Positions 41,835 through 51,029 are shown, numbered from the stretch's first letter. The stretch is 64,000 nucleotides of DNA from Idiomarina baltica OS145 (GCF_000152885.1 NZ_AAMX01000001.1:1-64000), one strand, 5' to 3'. Notes: generated by a model not told the origin, from the letters alone. Numbers and translations: made by a program.

Positions 41835-43025
41835 ATGAACACAAATTTTTATCAGCACCTTAATGAGCAACTCGAACAGACCAAATCAGACGGTCTGTAC
41901 AAAAAAGAACGTATTATCACTTCTGATCAAAGTTCTGAAATTACCGTTAATGGCCAACAAGTGTTGAACTTTTGTGCCAACAATTACTTAGGCCTTGCCA
42001 ATCATCCGGACCTAATTAAAGCGGCTAAGCAAGGTCTTGATGAACACGGCTTTGGTACTGCGTCGGTGCGTTTTATTTGTGGTACGCAAGATATTCACAA
42101 AACACTGGAAACTAAACTGAGTGACTTTCTGGGTACCGAAGACACGATTCTTTATTCTTCGTGTTTTGACGCCAATGGGGGTCTATTTGAGACCTTGATG
42201 GGCCCAGAGGACGCTATTATCAGCGATGAGTTAAACCACGCCAGCATTATTGATGGCATCCGTCTTAGTAAAGCGAAACGCTACCGCTATAAAAACAATA
42301 ACCTTGATGACCTTGAACAACAACTTAAACAAGCCGATGCTGATGGCGCACGTTTTAAGTTGATTGCGACCGACGGTGTATTCTCGATGGACGGTGTTAT
42401 TGCCGATCTTAAAGGTATCTGTGACTTAGCAGATAAATATGACGCCTTGGTGATGATGGATGACTGCCACGCAACTGGCTTCTTAGGCGCTAATGGTAAA
42501 GGTACCCATGAATACTGCGACGTTTTGGGTCGCGTTGATATCATCACCGGAACGTTGGGTAAAGCTTTAGGCGGTGCTTCCGGTGGTTACACATCGGGCA
42601 AAAAGGAAGTGATCGATTGGTTACGTCAGCGTTCGCGTCCTTATTTATTCTCTAACTCGGTAGCACCGGCTATCGTTCAAGCATCCATCAAAGTACTTGA
42701 AATGCTTGAACAGGGTAACGAATTACGTGAACGACTCTGGAATAACGCAACCTATTTCAGAACCGAAATGGAAGCGGCGGGCTTTACCCTCAGCGGTGCT
42801 GACCATGCGATTATTCCGGTCATGATTGGCGACGCTCGCCTTGCTTCTGAAATGGCTGATCGTTTGCTCGAAGAAGGTATCTATGTCATCGGATTCTCGT
42901 TCCCTGTCGTACCTAAGGGCAAAGCGCGTATCCGTACGCAAATGTCTGCGGCACACACACGCGAACAACTTGACCGCACTATTGAAGCATTCACACGTAT
43001 TGGTAAAGAGCTCGGCGTTATTTAA
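41835..43025 (+). CDS. kbl: Glycine C-acetyltransferase Kbl
   Basis: Kbl cleaves 2-amino-3-ketobutyrate with CoA to glycine and acetyl-CoA, the second step of threonine breakdown after Tdh. It is a PLP-dependent alpha-oxoamine synthase with the PLP lysine in [25 protein letters not shown] and [10 protein letters not shown] are conserved. The frame also opens at 41814, but ATG 41835 has AGGA 7 bases upstream and aligns with the known N terminus, giving 396 residues. A striking hairpin spans its stop codon, and tdh follows after 21 bases. Confidence 0.97.
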   Translation: MNTNFYQHLNEQLEQTKSDGLYKKERIITSDQSSEITVNGQQVLNFCANNYLGLANHPDLIKAAKQGLDEHGFGTASVRFICGTQDIHKTLETKLSDFLGTEDTILYSSCFDANGGLFETLMGPEDAIISDELNHASIIDGIRLSKAKRYRYKNNNLDDLEQQLKQADADGARFKLIATDGVFSMDGVIADLKGICDLADKYDALVMMDDCHATGFLGANGKGTHEYCDVLGRVDIITGTLGKALGGASGGYTSGKKEVIDWLRQRSRPYLFSNSVAPAIVQASIKVLEMLEQGNELRERLWNNATYFRTEMEAAGFTLSGADHAIIPVMIGDARLASEMADRLLEEGIYVIGFSFPVVPKGKARIRTQMSAAHTREQLDRTIEAFTRIGKELGVI

Positions 43026-43032
43026 CGCCGAG
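43011..43032 (+). other. Perfect hairpin across the kbl stop codon
   Basis: CTCGGCGTTA (43011-43020) and TAACGCCGAG (43023-43032) form a perfect inverted repeat with a 2-base centre. It overlaps the kbl stop TAA and ends 4 bases before the tdh GGGGA ribosome binding site. No T-tract follows, so it is not a normal terminator. It may stabilise or balance the intercistronic mRNA. Confidence 0.7.
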
Positions 43033-43046
43033 TCTGGGGACTGATT

Positions 43047-44072
43047 ATGAAAGCACTAGCGAAACTGCATTCAAAGCCGGGTATTTGGATGACCGACGTC
43101 GAGAAGCCGGAATTTGGTTATAACGACGTACTCATCAAAATTAAGAAAACCGCGATTTGCGGTACCGATGTTCACATTTATAAATGGGACGATTGGTCAC
43201 AAAAAACGATTCCAGTGCCTATGGTTGTAGGCCACGAATACGTGGGTGAAGTAGCCGCCATGGGTGATGGCGTGCGCGGCTTTGAAGTCGGTGATCGTGT
43301 ATCCGGTGAAGGGCATATTACCTGTGGTCACTGCCGCAACTGTCGTGCTGGACGCCGTCATTTGTGCCGCAATACCTATGGTGTTGGGGTCAACCGCCCT
43401 GGTGCCTTTGCCGAGTACCTCGTTATCCCGGCTGACAACGCATTTAAGTTGCCGGACGACGTCACCGACGATATGGCGGCCATCATGGATCCTTTGGGTA
43501 ATGCGGTACATACCGCCCTTGCCTTTGATCTCGTTGGCGAGGATGTTCTGATTACCGGCGCAGGTCCTATCGGTATTATGGCGGCGGCAGTGGCTCGCCA
43601 TGTCGGGGCACGTCATGTAGTGATCACCGATGTGAATGAGTACCGACTTGAGCTAGCCAAAAAGATGGGTGTAACTCGTGCCGTTAACGTGGCTGAAGAG
43701 AGTCTCAAAGACGTTATGTCAGAGCTGGGCATGAAAGAAGGCTTTGACGTTGGGCTAGAGATGTCCGGTGTACCGTCAGCATTCTCGCAAATGCTCGCGA
43801 CGATGAACCATGGCGGTAAGGTGGCAATGTTAGGAATTCCACCTGAAAACGTTGCCATTGACTGGAACGAAGTTATCTTTAAGGGACTGGTCATTAAAGG
43901 TATCTATGGTCGTGAAATGTTTGAAACTTGGTACAAAATGGCCAGTTTGCTGCAATCAGGCTTAGATATTTCACCTATATTGACCCATCAAATGTCAGTT
44001 GATGACTACGAGGAAGGGTTCGAAACCATGGTTTCGGGTCAGTCCGGTAAAGTTATTCTTAATTGGGACTAA
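43047..44072 (+). CDS. tdh: L-threonine 3-dehydrogenase Tdh
   Basis: Tdh oxidises L-threonine to 2-amino-3-ketobutyrate with NAD+. The 341-residue zinc-dependent medium-chain dehydrogenase has catalytic zinc ligands Cys38 and His63-Glu64. Structural zinc ligands are Cys93, 96, 99 and 107. The NAD-binding segment is [22 protein letters not shown]. The operon order kbl-tdh provides the full threonine-to-glycine route. glpE follows after 2 bases. Confidence 0.98.
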   Translation: MKALAKLHSKPGIWMTDVEKPEFGYNDVLIKIKKTAICGTDVHIYKWDDWSQKTIPVPMVVGHEYVGEVAAMGDGVRGFEVGDRVSGEGHITCGHCRNCRAGRRHLCRNTYGVGVNRPGAFAEYLVIPADNAFKLPDDVTDDMAAIMDPLGNAVHTALAFDLVGEDVLITGAGPIGIMAAAVARHVGARHVVITDVNEYRLELAKKMGVTRAVNVAEESLKDVMSELGMKEGFDVGLEMSGVPSAFSQMLATMNHGGKVAMLGIPPENVAIDWNEVIFKGLVIKGIYGREMFETWYKMASLLQSGLDISPILTHQMSVDDYEEGFETMVSGQSGKVILNWD

Positions 44073-44074
44073 CG

Positions 44075-44404
44075 ATGACTCAGTCTGTTCGTCATATTTC
44101 ATTGGTAGAAGCCCACCAAGCATGGGCTTCGGATGCCTCTCCTGTGTTCGTTGATATTAGAGATCCGCAATCCTTTCAAGCGGGTCATATCCCCAATGCA
44201 CAACCACTCAACAACGACAATATCAGTGACTTCTTAGCGAATACCGATAAAGACACGCAGGTCATTGTTGTGTGTTACCACGGTATAAGCAGTCAACAAG
44301 CCGCGCTGGTGCTGGAATCGCAAGGCCTCACGCAAGTGAGTAGCATGGATGGCGGCTTTACCGCTTGGCAAACGGCCTACCCAGAAGCGGTCGAGCAGGG
44401 CTAA
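44075..44404 (+). CDS. glpE: Thiosulfate sulfurtransferase GlpE
   Basis: GlpE is a single-domain rhodanese that moves sulfane sulfur from thiosulfate to an acceptor. The protein has DIRDPQSFQAGHIP and the active loop CYHGISS with catalytic Cys67. The frame is open from 44063, inside tdh, but ATG 44075 gives 109 residues and fits the family. It lies 2 bases after tdh and 4 before glpG. In E. coli glpE-glpG are joined to glpR; here they follow kbl-tdh instead. Confidence 0.95.
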   Translation: MTQSVRHISLVEAHQAWASDASPVFVDIRDPQSFQAGHIPNAQPLNNDNISDFLANTDKDTQVIVVCYHGISSQQAALVLESQGLTQVSSMDGGFTAWQTAYPEAVEQG

Positions 44405-44408
44405 ATTA

Positions 44409-45209
44409 ATGAAACGCTTACTCACAACTCAGGATGGTCCTTACCTTCAGCAGTTATATGCGTGGCTTCGTAGCCAAGGTATCCCTGTCAGTGTGAGTGA
44501 GCGAAATGGCAAACTAGATTTGTTACTGCATCAAAGCAGTTACGAGGCACGGGCTCGCCAACTTATAGACGAGTTTAAGGCTGACCCAGACATCATTGCG
44601 GTTCGTGAACAGACAAAAAATCGTGAATTGCTAAATGACCTGATGAAAAATACAGGTTGGTTAACCCGCATCATTGCCGTGGTTTGCGTGCTTATGTTTA
44701 TAGGCATTATGGCGGGCGGTGATACTTTTGTTCGTTACTTTATCATTAGTGATAGCTTTTCTCAGCTCCCGCTCGATGCCCCTTGGCGATTTATAACGCC
44801 CGCCTTTCTTCACTTTTCCGCTACCCACATCGTTTTTAACTTATTTTGGTGGTGGTATTTAGGTGGTCGGATAGAGGTCTATTTAGGGACACGCTGGTTG
44901 TTTGCCTTGTTCGTACTTACCGCTGTCAGTGCTAACGTGATTCAATTTCAGGTAAGTGGTCCTAATTTTGGCGGGATGTCTGGTGTGGTTTACGGTTTAT
45001 TGGGTTTTTGTTGGCTATATAGTGGGCAGCGCAATACTCCACTTAAACTGCCACCTGCACTCATTCTATTTATGCTGGGTTGGCTGATACTTGGCTACAC
45101 CAATGTACTCTGGGTCAACGTGGCAAACGAAGCTCACCTAGCTGGGCTGATAGCAGGTTGCATTGCAGGGATCACCGTTCGCAAACTCACGCCCAAACCG
45201 CGCTATTGA
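44409..45209 (+). CDS. glpG: Rhomboid protease GlpG
   Basis: GlpG is an intramembrane serine protease. The 266-residue protein has the N-terminal cytoplasmic domain (about 1-75) and six membrane segments. The HIVFN motif (140-144) is present, with catalytic Ser191 in GGMSGVVYG and His243 in EAHLAG. The frame is open from 44349, but the ATG at 44409, 4 bases after the glpE stop, fits the family start. Its 3' end overlaps the convergent FliL-like gene by 7 bases. Confidence 0.96.
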   Translation: MKRLLTTQDGPYLQQLYAWLRSQGIPVSVSERNGKLDLLLHQSSYEARARQLIDEFKADPDIIAVREQTKNRELLNDLMKNTGWLTRIIAVVCVLMFIGIMAGGDTFVRYFIISDSFSQLPLDAPWRFITPAFLHFSATHIVFNLFWWWYLGGRIEVYLGTRWLFALFVLTAVSANVIQFQVSGPNFGGMSGVVYGLLGFCWLYSGQRNTPLKLPPALILFMLGWLILGYTNVLWVNVANEAHLAGLIAGCIAGITVRKLTPKPRY

Positions 45210-45610
45210 TAAATATATTTCGTGAAAATGACTTGCTTGATCACCGTACTGCCGGTCTCCTTCGCCATCAATCGCTGTGCTTGTTCAAAACACTTAAGTC
45301 GCAACTGATCTCTGCCCGTCATTGTTCTGATTTGCTGTTCACTCGCTGTACTTAGGATCTGAATAAAAGCATCTCTCAACAATGGAGCGTGATGCTCTAC
45401 CACGCTCACATTTTGTGGATTATCGACCATGACCTCTACAGCAACCCGAATAAAGCCAAGTCGATACTCTTCTTTATCCTTAATAAAATTTGTAATGATA
45501 TCTGGCTCAAATCCATAGTAAGCGACATCCTGAGCTCGCGCGGCGCTTGCCGAGAATAGCGTAAGACTGAAAAGTAACAAAATGCTGAACAACCAACGTT
45601 GCAAGGTCAT
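45203..45610 (-). CDS. FliL-like periplasmic protein
   Basis: This 135-residue protein resembles FliL, the flagellar stator-associated factor, over residues 30-135. The match includes YRLGFIRVAVEVMVDNPQ, LRDAFIQILSTAS and VIKQVIFTKYIYQ at the very C terminus. True FliL has an uncleaved membrane anchor; here the N terminus looks like a cleavable signal peptide (about 1-26, ending ARA before QD), so the protein may be free in the periplasm. It is not in a flagellar operon: it is divergent from ubiC and tail-overlaps glpG. Family placement is by eye. Confidence 0.78.
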   Translation of the reverse strand: MTLQRWLFSILLLFSLTLFSASAARAQDVAYYGFEPDIITNFIKDKEEYRLGFIRVAVEVMVDNPQNVSVVEHHAPLLRDAFIQILSTASEQQIRTMTGRDQLRLKCFEQAQRLMAKETGSTVIKQVIFTKYIYQ

Positions 45611-45645
45611 AATTCATTAGCCTTTATAATGTTTAACGGCAGTGG

Positions 45646-45665
45646 CTTTGGTATGATAGCCAAAG
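45646..45665 (+). promoter_or_regulatory. Extended -10 and inverted repeat before ubiC
   Basis: TGGTATGAT (-10 hexamer 45652-45657) is an extended -10 element without a clear -35. It sits inside an inverted repeat CTTTGG-N8-CCAAAG (46-51 with 60-65 of this block), which could be an operator. It lies 22 bases upstream of the ubiC ATG. Confidence 0.4.
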
Positions 45666-45687
45666 AATATCATGAGCACCAATCACT

Positions 45688-46230
45688 ATGTCTATTGAAT
45701 TTCTCAGTACCGAACCTTGTTGTTGGCAGCGTGCCTCCGATATCCAACTAGAGCCAACCGTCCGAGATTGGTTACTAGACGAGAGTTCACTTACAGCCAA
45801 GTTACGTTCGTTACCAGGCTCTTTTGCGGTGGAACTCATCGGTCAAACTGCGGCATCACCCTTTGCCAATGAACGTTCAAAGTTTCCACAGCAAACTCTT
45901 TTTGTTGTTCGGGAAGTACTACTCACTCTAGACGAGCGTCCATTCGTATTCGCTCGTAGCGTTTTTCCTATATCGGCGGCAGACCGGCATAACCTTAATT
46001 TGGGTGAGCTCGGGACACAGTCGTTAGGTCAGTCATTATTTAACCAGCCCGATTTAACTCGCTCGACTTTTGAAGTTACTCAACTACCCTTAAACCATGG
46101 TATCAACGAAATTAATCAGCACTTTTACCAGCAAAAAGGCCCTCTTTGGGGACGACGGAGCCTGTTCGAAACCCAGGGACAAAGTGTTTTAGTAAGCGAG
46201 TTTTTCTTAAGCCCTGTACCGATATACTGA
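45688..46230 (+). CDS. ubiC: Chorismate pyruvate-lyase UbiC
   Basis: UbiC removes pyruvate from chorismate to make 4-hydroxybenzoate, the first step of ubiquinone synthesis. The 180-residue protein matches the family in VRDWLLDESSLTAKLR, VREVLLTLDERPFVFARSVFP, LGELGTQSLGQSLF and WGRRSLF. Active-site residues Arg in FARSV and Glu in the LVSEFFL tail are in place. ubiA follows after 8 bases. Confidence 0.95.
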   Translation: MSIEFLSTEPCCWQRASDIQLEPTVRDWLLDESSLTAKLRSLPGSFAVELIGQTAASPFANERSKFPQQTLFVVREVLLTLDERPFVFARSVFPISAADRHNLNLGELGTQSLGQSLFNQPDLTRSTFEVTQLPLNHGINEINQHFYQQKGPLWGRRSLFETQGQSVLVSEFFLSPVPIY

Positions 46231-46238
46231 GGTAATCA

Positions 46239-47090
46239 ATGAATAAACTTAACAGCTATTGGCGTTTAATGCGCGCTGACCGTCCTATTGGTACTTATTT
46301 GCTCGCATGGCCAACGTTATGGGCACTTCTTATTGCCGGTGACGGTAATCCACCGCTCAAAATCGTGGTCATATTTATGTTAGGTACATTTTTAATGCGC
46401 TCAGCAGGCTGTGTGATTAATGACTTCGCAGACCGTAATCTTGATGGTCATGTGGAGCGCACAAAATTACGCCCTCTTGCTGCCGGTGAGGTCAACAGCA
46501 CCGAGGCCATCCTGTTATTCTTTGGACTTTTGATACTCGCATTTCTGCTGGTGCTTCAGTTTAATACACAAACCATTATGCTGGCTTTTGCCGCAGCCGG
46601 TGTGGCATCTCTCTATCCATTTTGCAAACGCTGGACACAACTTCCTCAAGTCGTGTTAGGTATCGCGTTTAGCTTCGGTATTTTGATGGCATTTAGTGCG
46701 CTGAATAGCGATCAATGGTGGCTTGCGGGTGGCTTATTTATTGCTAATATCGTTTGGACCATTGCCTACGATACCGAGTACGCTATGGCGGATCGAGCAG
46801 ATGACCTCAAAGTAGGCATAAAAAGTACAGCCATCCTGTTCGGTCGTTACGATAGACTCATTATCGCTGTCTTGCAGGTTGTGACTTTAATTATTCTCGC
46901 CGTGGTTTGGCATCACCTCAATGTGCAGTGGTACGCTTGGCTCGGTCTCATAGCCGCCGCTTGTCTGTTTAGTTATCAACATTGGATGATACGAGAACGA
47001 GCACCTAAGGCCTGTTTCCAAGCCTTTCTGCATAATCACTACATTGGAATGGTTATTGGCGTCAGCCTTGCGCTTCACTACTGGTATTAA
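46239..47090 (+). CDS. ubiA: 4-hydroxybenzoate octaprenyltransferase UbiA
   Basis: UbiA is the membrane prenyltransferase that attaches the polyprenyl tail to 4-hydroxybenzoate in ubiquinone synthesis. The 283-residue protein has about nine membrane segments and both Asp-rich motifs, NDFADRNLDGHVERT and DTEYAMADRADD, that bind Mg-pyrophosphate. It forms a two-gene operon with ubiC. It is convergent with plsB across 25 bases. Confidence 0.97.
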   Translation: MNKLNSYWRLMRADRPIGTYLLAWPTLWALLIAGDGNPPLKIVVIFMLGTFLMRSAGCVINDFADRNLDGHVERTKLRPLAAGEVNSTEAILLFFGLLILAFLLVLQFNTQTIMLAFAAAGVASLYPFCKRWTQLPQVVLGIAFSFGILMAFSALNSDQWWLAGGLFIANIVWTIAYDTEYAMADRADDLKVGIKSTAILFGRYDRLIIAVLQVVTLIILAVVWHHLNVQWYAWLGLIAAACLFSYQHWMIRERAPKACFQAFLHNHYIGMVIGVSLALHYWY

Positions 47091-47101
47091 TGAGTCGAGC
47101 G

Positions 47102-47134
47102 GATGGTCAACGCATTTAGTCTGCGCTGACCATC
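47102..47134. terminator. Interrupted inverted repeat between ubiA and plsB
   Basis: Arms GATGGTCA (47102-47109) and TGACCATC (47127-47134) extend past a single mismatch by CGC/GCG, with a 9-base loop. It covers the last codons of plsB and lies just after ubiA. Neither strand has a T-tract, so termination is uncertain. Confidence 0.35.
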
Positions 47135-49566
47135 AACTGTTGCACCGATTGACGAATCGTCTGCAAGATTGTCGGATCGAGCAACTCATCTATGTCGTCA
47201 CTTAATGGACCTATTTCAGGCGCAGCCACTTGATCGCCATCATCGTTGACTTGCAAGAGAGATTGGGCCTTAAGGCTTGCGATAAAACTTGTCATGACTT
47301 TCTTATCATAGAACTCTGGCGCATCAATGCCATGAATCGAGCTGAGTCGTTCAGCGAGCGTTATCGACTGACGCTCAAGTTCGGCACGCTTAATCGGCTG
47401 CGCTTGCTGCAACAACTCTAAAACGATTGCATAACGCTGTAACGTCTCGCTTGCGCTGCCCGCCAATAATTTAAGTTGTAACCACGCCGCCGTTTCGCGG
47501 TTTGCTGCGCGCACCATCTCACCATCAAGGCTAATAAGCTGTTGGCGTTCTAATTCTTCTACGATAGCACGCACCCAAGTATCTAAATCCTTGTCGCTGT
47601 GTGACAAAAATAACTCAGCCTGCAACATGGGGTATACCGCGCTACAACGCTCGATAATAGTTGTGACGTTCACTTTTTGCTTGGCATGAATCAAAGATGC
47701 AATCACACCGGGTAATATCATTAAGTGAAGTACATTATTTCGGTAATACGTCATTGCAATAGCATTCGCTGCGTGCAAGGAGATGACCTGCCCCATTGAG
47801 TCATCTTCTACGTCAAACTTATCGGTGCGTAGCGCCAACGACAACAGCTCTTCTGCTGACTGCTCAGGTACGTTGACGTGATGCGTATATGGCACCTCGC
47901 GTAGTAAATTCAGGTAAACATTGATTTGGGCAATCAGTTCTTCTCGCGTTAGCGCATTATGCTCCGAACTTAATAGCGCCAATGCCGTGAGATTAACGCT
48001 ATTGGCAGCCGCACAATCATTGATACCGCGCATGACTTGCTCGGCTAAGCCATTGACCGTCGGTGTTAACCAACTGGGTCTTTCGGGCTCTTCTGCGCCT
48101 CGTGTGACAGAACGCTGCCAGTCATCAACATGGTCATCCATATAGGCTTTTAAATCGATGGGCGAGCCGAAAGTAACAAATCCCTGACCAAAGTTTTTCA
48201 GCTTAGTGACGGACTTCAAAACTTGGAACAACGATTCTTTCTCTTTATTTTTACCTTTGAGCTCTTTGAGGTAAGTTGCTACCTCCATTACGTGCTCATA
48301 ACCTAAGTACACGGGTACAATCGAAATCGGTCTTTGCTGACCTCTCAACATACCTTGCACGGTCATGGCAAACATACCCGTCTTAGGCGGCAATAAACGC
48401 CCCGTACGTGAGCGTCCACCCTCGGTAAAGTATTCGACCGGGTAGCCTTTCTGGAACAACCAGCATAGATACTCACGAAATACAGATGAATAGAGCTTGT
48501 TGCCGCGAAACGAACGACGAATAAAGAATGCGCCGCCACGGCGGAAAATCGAACCCACAGGGAAAAAGTTTAAATTAACCCCTGCGGCGATATGCGGAGG
48601 TACAAGACCTTGCTTATAGATAACGTAACTTAACAGCAAGTAATCCATATGACTTCGGTGGCAAGGTACATAAATGATTTCATGCCCTTGCTGGGCAAGC
48701 TTACGCACTTCATCGGCGCCTCGCACATCGATACCGTTATAGATTCGACTCCACATCCATGTCATAAAGCGATCTAATACACGTACCAAGGTTTCGCTGT
48801 AGTTGGCGGCAATTTCGTTTAAATAGCCTTTAGCCTTTTTTAAGGCTTGCGCCTCATCCACTTTATTAGAGCGCTGCTCATCTTTTATCGCCTTTTTAAG
48901 CGCCGGTGTTTTTAGAAGCTGGTTCAAAAGCTCATTGCGATCGCTCAATTTAGGACCCGCAACCGCATAACGCATGCGTACAAAGTGGACCCGAGCCACA
49001 CGCGCTAGTTTATGCGCTATACGATAATCGGCGCCACTTTGACGACTCATCTGGCCTAAGCTTACAGGACGCGACATGCGGCATAGAACTTGACGCCCGG
49101 ACAACATGATCAACCAGAACTTACGCAAATGCCCCGGGTTATCTAAGTCACCGGTCATGGCATTTCCCGCGTGAGCCTCTTGTCCGGGCTTGCGACCCCA
49201 AAATATCCCCACTGGGAGTAATTGTACATCCAGTTCAGGATCGGCTTGATGCGCTTCTAGTAGCGCTTGAAATTGCGAAAGTGCTCGTGCTGAAGCGGCG
49301 TCATCGCGCTCCGGTAACAGTAGCACTCGATCAAACGACTTTCCGTTGATGTAAAGGGGCTGTTGCGGATCGGGTAGCTGATTTTCACGCGCGGAACGCT
49401 GCAAAATAGCGAAGTCAGACTTGGCATTTGAGCGCATCACGTACACTACAGGTGCTGCCGTGATATCCGCCTGATCGGCCTCAGGTTTATCAATTATGGT
49501 CATTGCTCGTGTCATCCAACGGATAGGATGTTTAAAGAGCGCGTAACTCCAACTCACCGCGGTCAT
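47116..49566 (-). CDS. plsB: Glycerol-3-phosphate acyltransferase PlsB
   Basis: PlsB acylates position 1 of glycerol-3-phosphate, the first step of phospholipid synthesis, at the inner membrane. The protein has the catalytic HRSHMD box, the GAFFIRR block, YFTEGGRSRTG and the later ISIVPVYLGYEHV block. The frame is open to 49656, but ATG 49566, with AAGGA 5 bases upstream, gives 816 residues, close to the family size (about 810). It is divergent from lexA as in E. coli, but dgkA, which lies there in E. coli, is missing. Confidence 0.96.
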   Translation of the reverse strand: MTAVSWSYALFKHPIRWMTRAMTIIDKPEADQADITAAPVVYVMRSNAKSDFAILQRSARENQLPDPQQPLYINGKSFDRVLLLPERDDAASARALSQFQALLEAHQADPELDVQLLPVGIFWGRKPGQEAHAGNAMTGDLDNPGHLRKFWLIMLSGRQVLCRMSRPVSLGQMSRQSGADYRIAHKLARVARVHFVRMRYAVAGPKLSDRNELLNQLLKTPALKKAIKDEQRSNKVDEAQALKKAKGYLNEIAANYSETLVRVLDRFMTWMWSRIYNGIDVRGADEVRKLAQQGHEIIYVPCHRSHMDYLLLSYVIYKQGLVPPHIAAGVNLNFFPVGSIFRRGGAFFIRRSFRGNKLYSSVFREYLCWLFQKGYPVEYFTEGGRSRTGRLLPPKTGMFAMTVQGMLRGQQRPISIVPVYLGYEHVMEVATYLKELKGKNKEKESLFQVLKSVTKLKNFGQGFVTFGSPIDLKAYMDDHVDDWQRSVTRGAEEPERPSWLTPTVNGLAEQVMRGINDCAAANSVNLTALALLSSEHNALTREELIAQINVYLNLLREVPYTHHVNVPEQSAEELLSLALRTDKFDVEDDSMGQVISLHAANAIAMTYYRNNVLHLMILPGVIASLIHAKQKVNVTTIIERCSAVYPMLQAELFLSHSDKDLDTWVRAIVEELERQQLISLDGEMVRAANRETAAWLQLKLLAGSASETLQRYAIVLELLQQAQPIKRAELERQSITLAERLSSIHGIDAPEFYDKKVMTSFIASLKAQSLLQVNDDGDQVAAPEIGPLSDDIDELLDPTILQTIRQSVQQLMVSAD

Positions 49567-49667
49567 GATATTCCTTGCTACCCTTGCGTTTAAAACAGTA
49601 AGACAATAATCATAACAATTCCGTTCGAAAAAGTCGTCGAATAAAATGACTTGCATCTCACCAATAC

Positions 49668-49683
49668 CTGTATATACTCACAG
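49668..49683 (+). promoter_or_regulatory. LexA (SOS) box 1 with lexA -10
   Basis: CTGTATATACTCACAG matches the CTGT-N8-ACAG consensus exactly; from memory it is identical to the first E. coli lexA box. It contains TATACT (49673-49678), a likely -10 element, with a weak TTGCAT at 49651-49656 (16-base spacing). LexA binding here would block its own transcription. Confidence 0.95.
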
Positions 49684-49687
49684 TATA

Positions 49688-49703
49688 CTGTACAGATAAA
49701 CAG
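49688..49703 (+). promoter_or_regulatory. LexA (SOS) box 2
   Basis: CTGTACAGATAAACAG matches CTGT-N8-ACAG exactly. It starts 20 bases after box 1 and ends 9 bases before the lexA ATG, giving the tandem operator typical of autoregulated lexA genes. Confidence 0.92.
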
Positions 49704-49712
49704 GTAATTGAT

Positions 49713-50330
49713 ATGCGTCCACTGACTCCCAGACAAGCCGAAATTCTTGAGTTAATTAAAGATAACTTACAAGCAACCGGTATGCCGCCTACGCGCGCCG
49801 AAATCGCGAGTCGGTTGGGCTTTCGCTCAGCCAACGCTGCTGAAGAGCATTTAAAAGCGTTAGCCAAAAAGGGCGTGATTGAAATCATGCCGGGCATGTC
49901 TCGCGGCATTCGCTTAGTGGCTGAAGATATAGAAGAAGAGCTTGGCTTGCCGCTCATTGGTCAAGTGGCAGCTGGTGAGCCCATATTGGCCCAAGAGCAT
50001 ATCGAACGCCATTATCAACTCGATGAATCAATGTTTTATCCCAGTGCACAATTTTTGCTTCGTGTTAACGGGATGAGCATGAGAAATATTGGAATTTTGG
50101 ACGGTGATTTGCTCGCTGTCCATAAAACTGAACAAGCGCGCAATGGGCAGATTGTAGTCGCCCGCGTTGAAGACGAAGTCACGGTTAAACGGTTTGAACA
50201 AAAAGGTCGTCAAGTACTATTGCATCCCGAGAACGAAGAGTTCTCTACGATTGTTGTCGACCTTGCCCAGCAAGTATTTGCTATCGAAGGACTTGCCGTT
50301 GGCATCATTCGTAACGGAGCATCTTTATGA
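49713..50330 (+). CDS. lexA: SOS repressor LexA
   Basis: LexA represses DNA-damage genes and cuts itself when activated by RecA. The 205-residue protein has the N-terminal winged helix ([22 protein letters not shown]). The cleavage site is Ala87-Gly88 in QVAAGEP, and the Ser122-Lys159 dyad lies in VNGMSMR and EVTVKRFE. Two SOS boxes lie directly upstream. It overlaps the following sulA-like gene by 4 bases. Confidence 0.98.
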   Translation: MRPLTPRQAEILELIKDNLQATGMPPTRAEIASRLGFRSANAAEEHLKALAKKGVIEIMPGMSRGIRLVAEDIEEELGLPLIGQVAAGEPILAQEHIERHYQLDESMFYPSAQFLLRVNGMSMRNIGILDGDLLAVHKTEQARNGQIVVARVEDEVTVKRFEQKGRQVLLHPENEEFSTIVVDLAQQVFAIEGLAVGIIRNGASL

Positions 50331-50746
50331 AAAGACTACAATCAAACAGCAGCAATCACCCTGGACTATGGACATACAACAATCAACAGCCCGAAGTGAT
50401 TACGCCTAATGTTGTTCCGCCTAGTTTATCAGCGGCACTTGAAGCGGCAGTACACAGCATCGGACAGCGCTGGATTACAGTTATCGGCGGACAGGCGAGT
50501 TTTGTACAACAACTTGTTAACGCAGGTATTCCTCGCCAACGTATTCGTTGGCTACGCCCAGGCAAGACGGACGATCGCGCATGGGCACTCGAACAAGCCG
50601 TATTATCAGGAACCAGTGACGTTGTGGTCGCTTGGGTTAGTGGCTTCGACAAGCGCGCTGCGCAGCGTATTCGTCTATCATCTCGAGTGAGCCAAACCCA
50701 GAGCTTCATGTTTGAAGAGGATGTATTAACCCCCCACCTGCACTAA
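50327..50746 (+). CDS. sulA: SulA-like cell division inhibitor
   Basis: This 139-residue protein resembles SulA in pattern. In SulA, which is RecA-fold related, the protein binds FtsZ and blocks septation during DNA damage. Here [40 protein letters not shown] and [27 protein letters not shown] line up with the SulA core. The ATG overlaps the lexA stop (ATGA), so it is induced together with lexA; lexA-sulA operons are known in Pseudomonas. A strong terminator follows. The sequence is divergent, so the name rests partly on context. Confidence 0.82.
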   Translation: MKRLQSNSSNHPGLWTYNNQQPEVITPNVVPPSLSAALEAAVHSIGQRWITVIGGQASFVQQLVNAGIPRQRIRWLRPGKTDDRAWALEQAVLSGTSDVVVAWVSGFDKRAAQRIRLSSRVSQTQSFMFEEDVLTPHLH

Positions 50747-50772
50747 TCCCCCAACAGGGTTAATACATTTCT

Positions 50773-50796
50773 GGCTGCTTCGGCAGCCTTTTTTTT
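50773..50796 (+). terminator. Rho-independent terminator after lexA-sulA
   Basis: The stem GGCTGC/GCAGCC (50773-50778 with 50783-50788) is capped by a stable TTCG tetraloop and followed by eight T residues. It lies 26 bases after the sulA stop. Confidence 0.95.
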
Positions 50797-51029
50797 AACA
50801 TTTATGGACACTTTTTAACCATTTAACGTTTTTGATCTAGATCTTTGTGTAGATTTTAGTTAATAAATGATACTACCCAACTATATAAATTAGTATAACT
50901 TATAAACTACAACAAAGAGTTGGTAGAGAAAGTGATTTCTGGGGAGAAGCTGTTCCTTTTTCTGCTTACCTCTTTGTTCTTCCAAGCTAGCATTTTGCTC
51001 AAGCAGAGAAGAATGAGAGGAGAAGTCAC
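50797..51029 (+). other. A/T-rich region upstream of the oxidase cluster
   Basis: No gene is visible here. It includes a 10-base palindrome GATCTAGATC (50834-50843) and A/T-rich -10-like stretches around 50882-50905. A ribosome binding site AGGAG lies 7 bases before coxB. I could not pick a convincing -35/-10 pair, but the cluster's main promoter should be here, as it follows a terminator. Confidence 0.4.
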
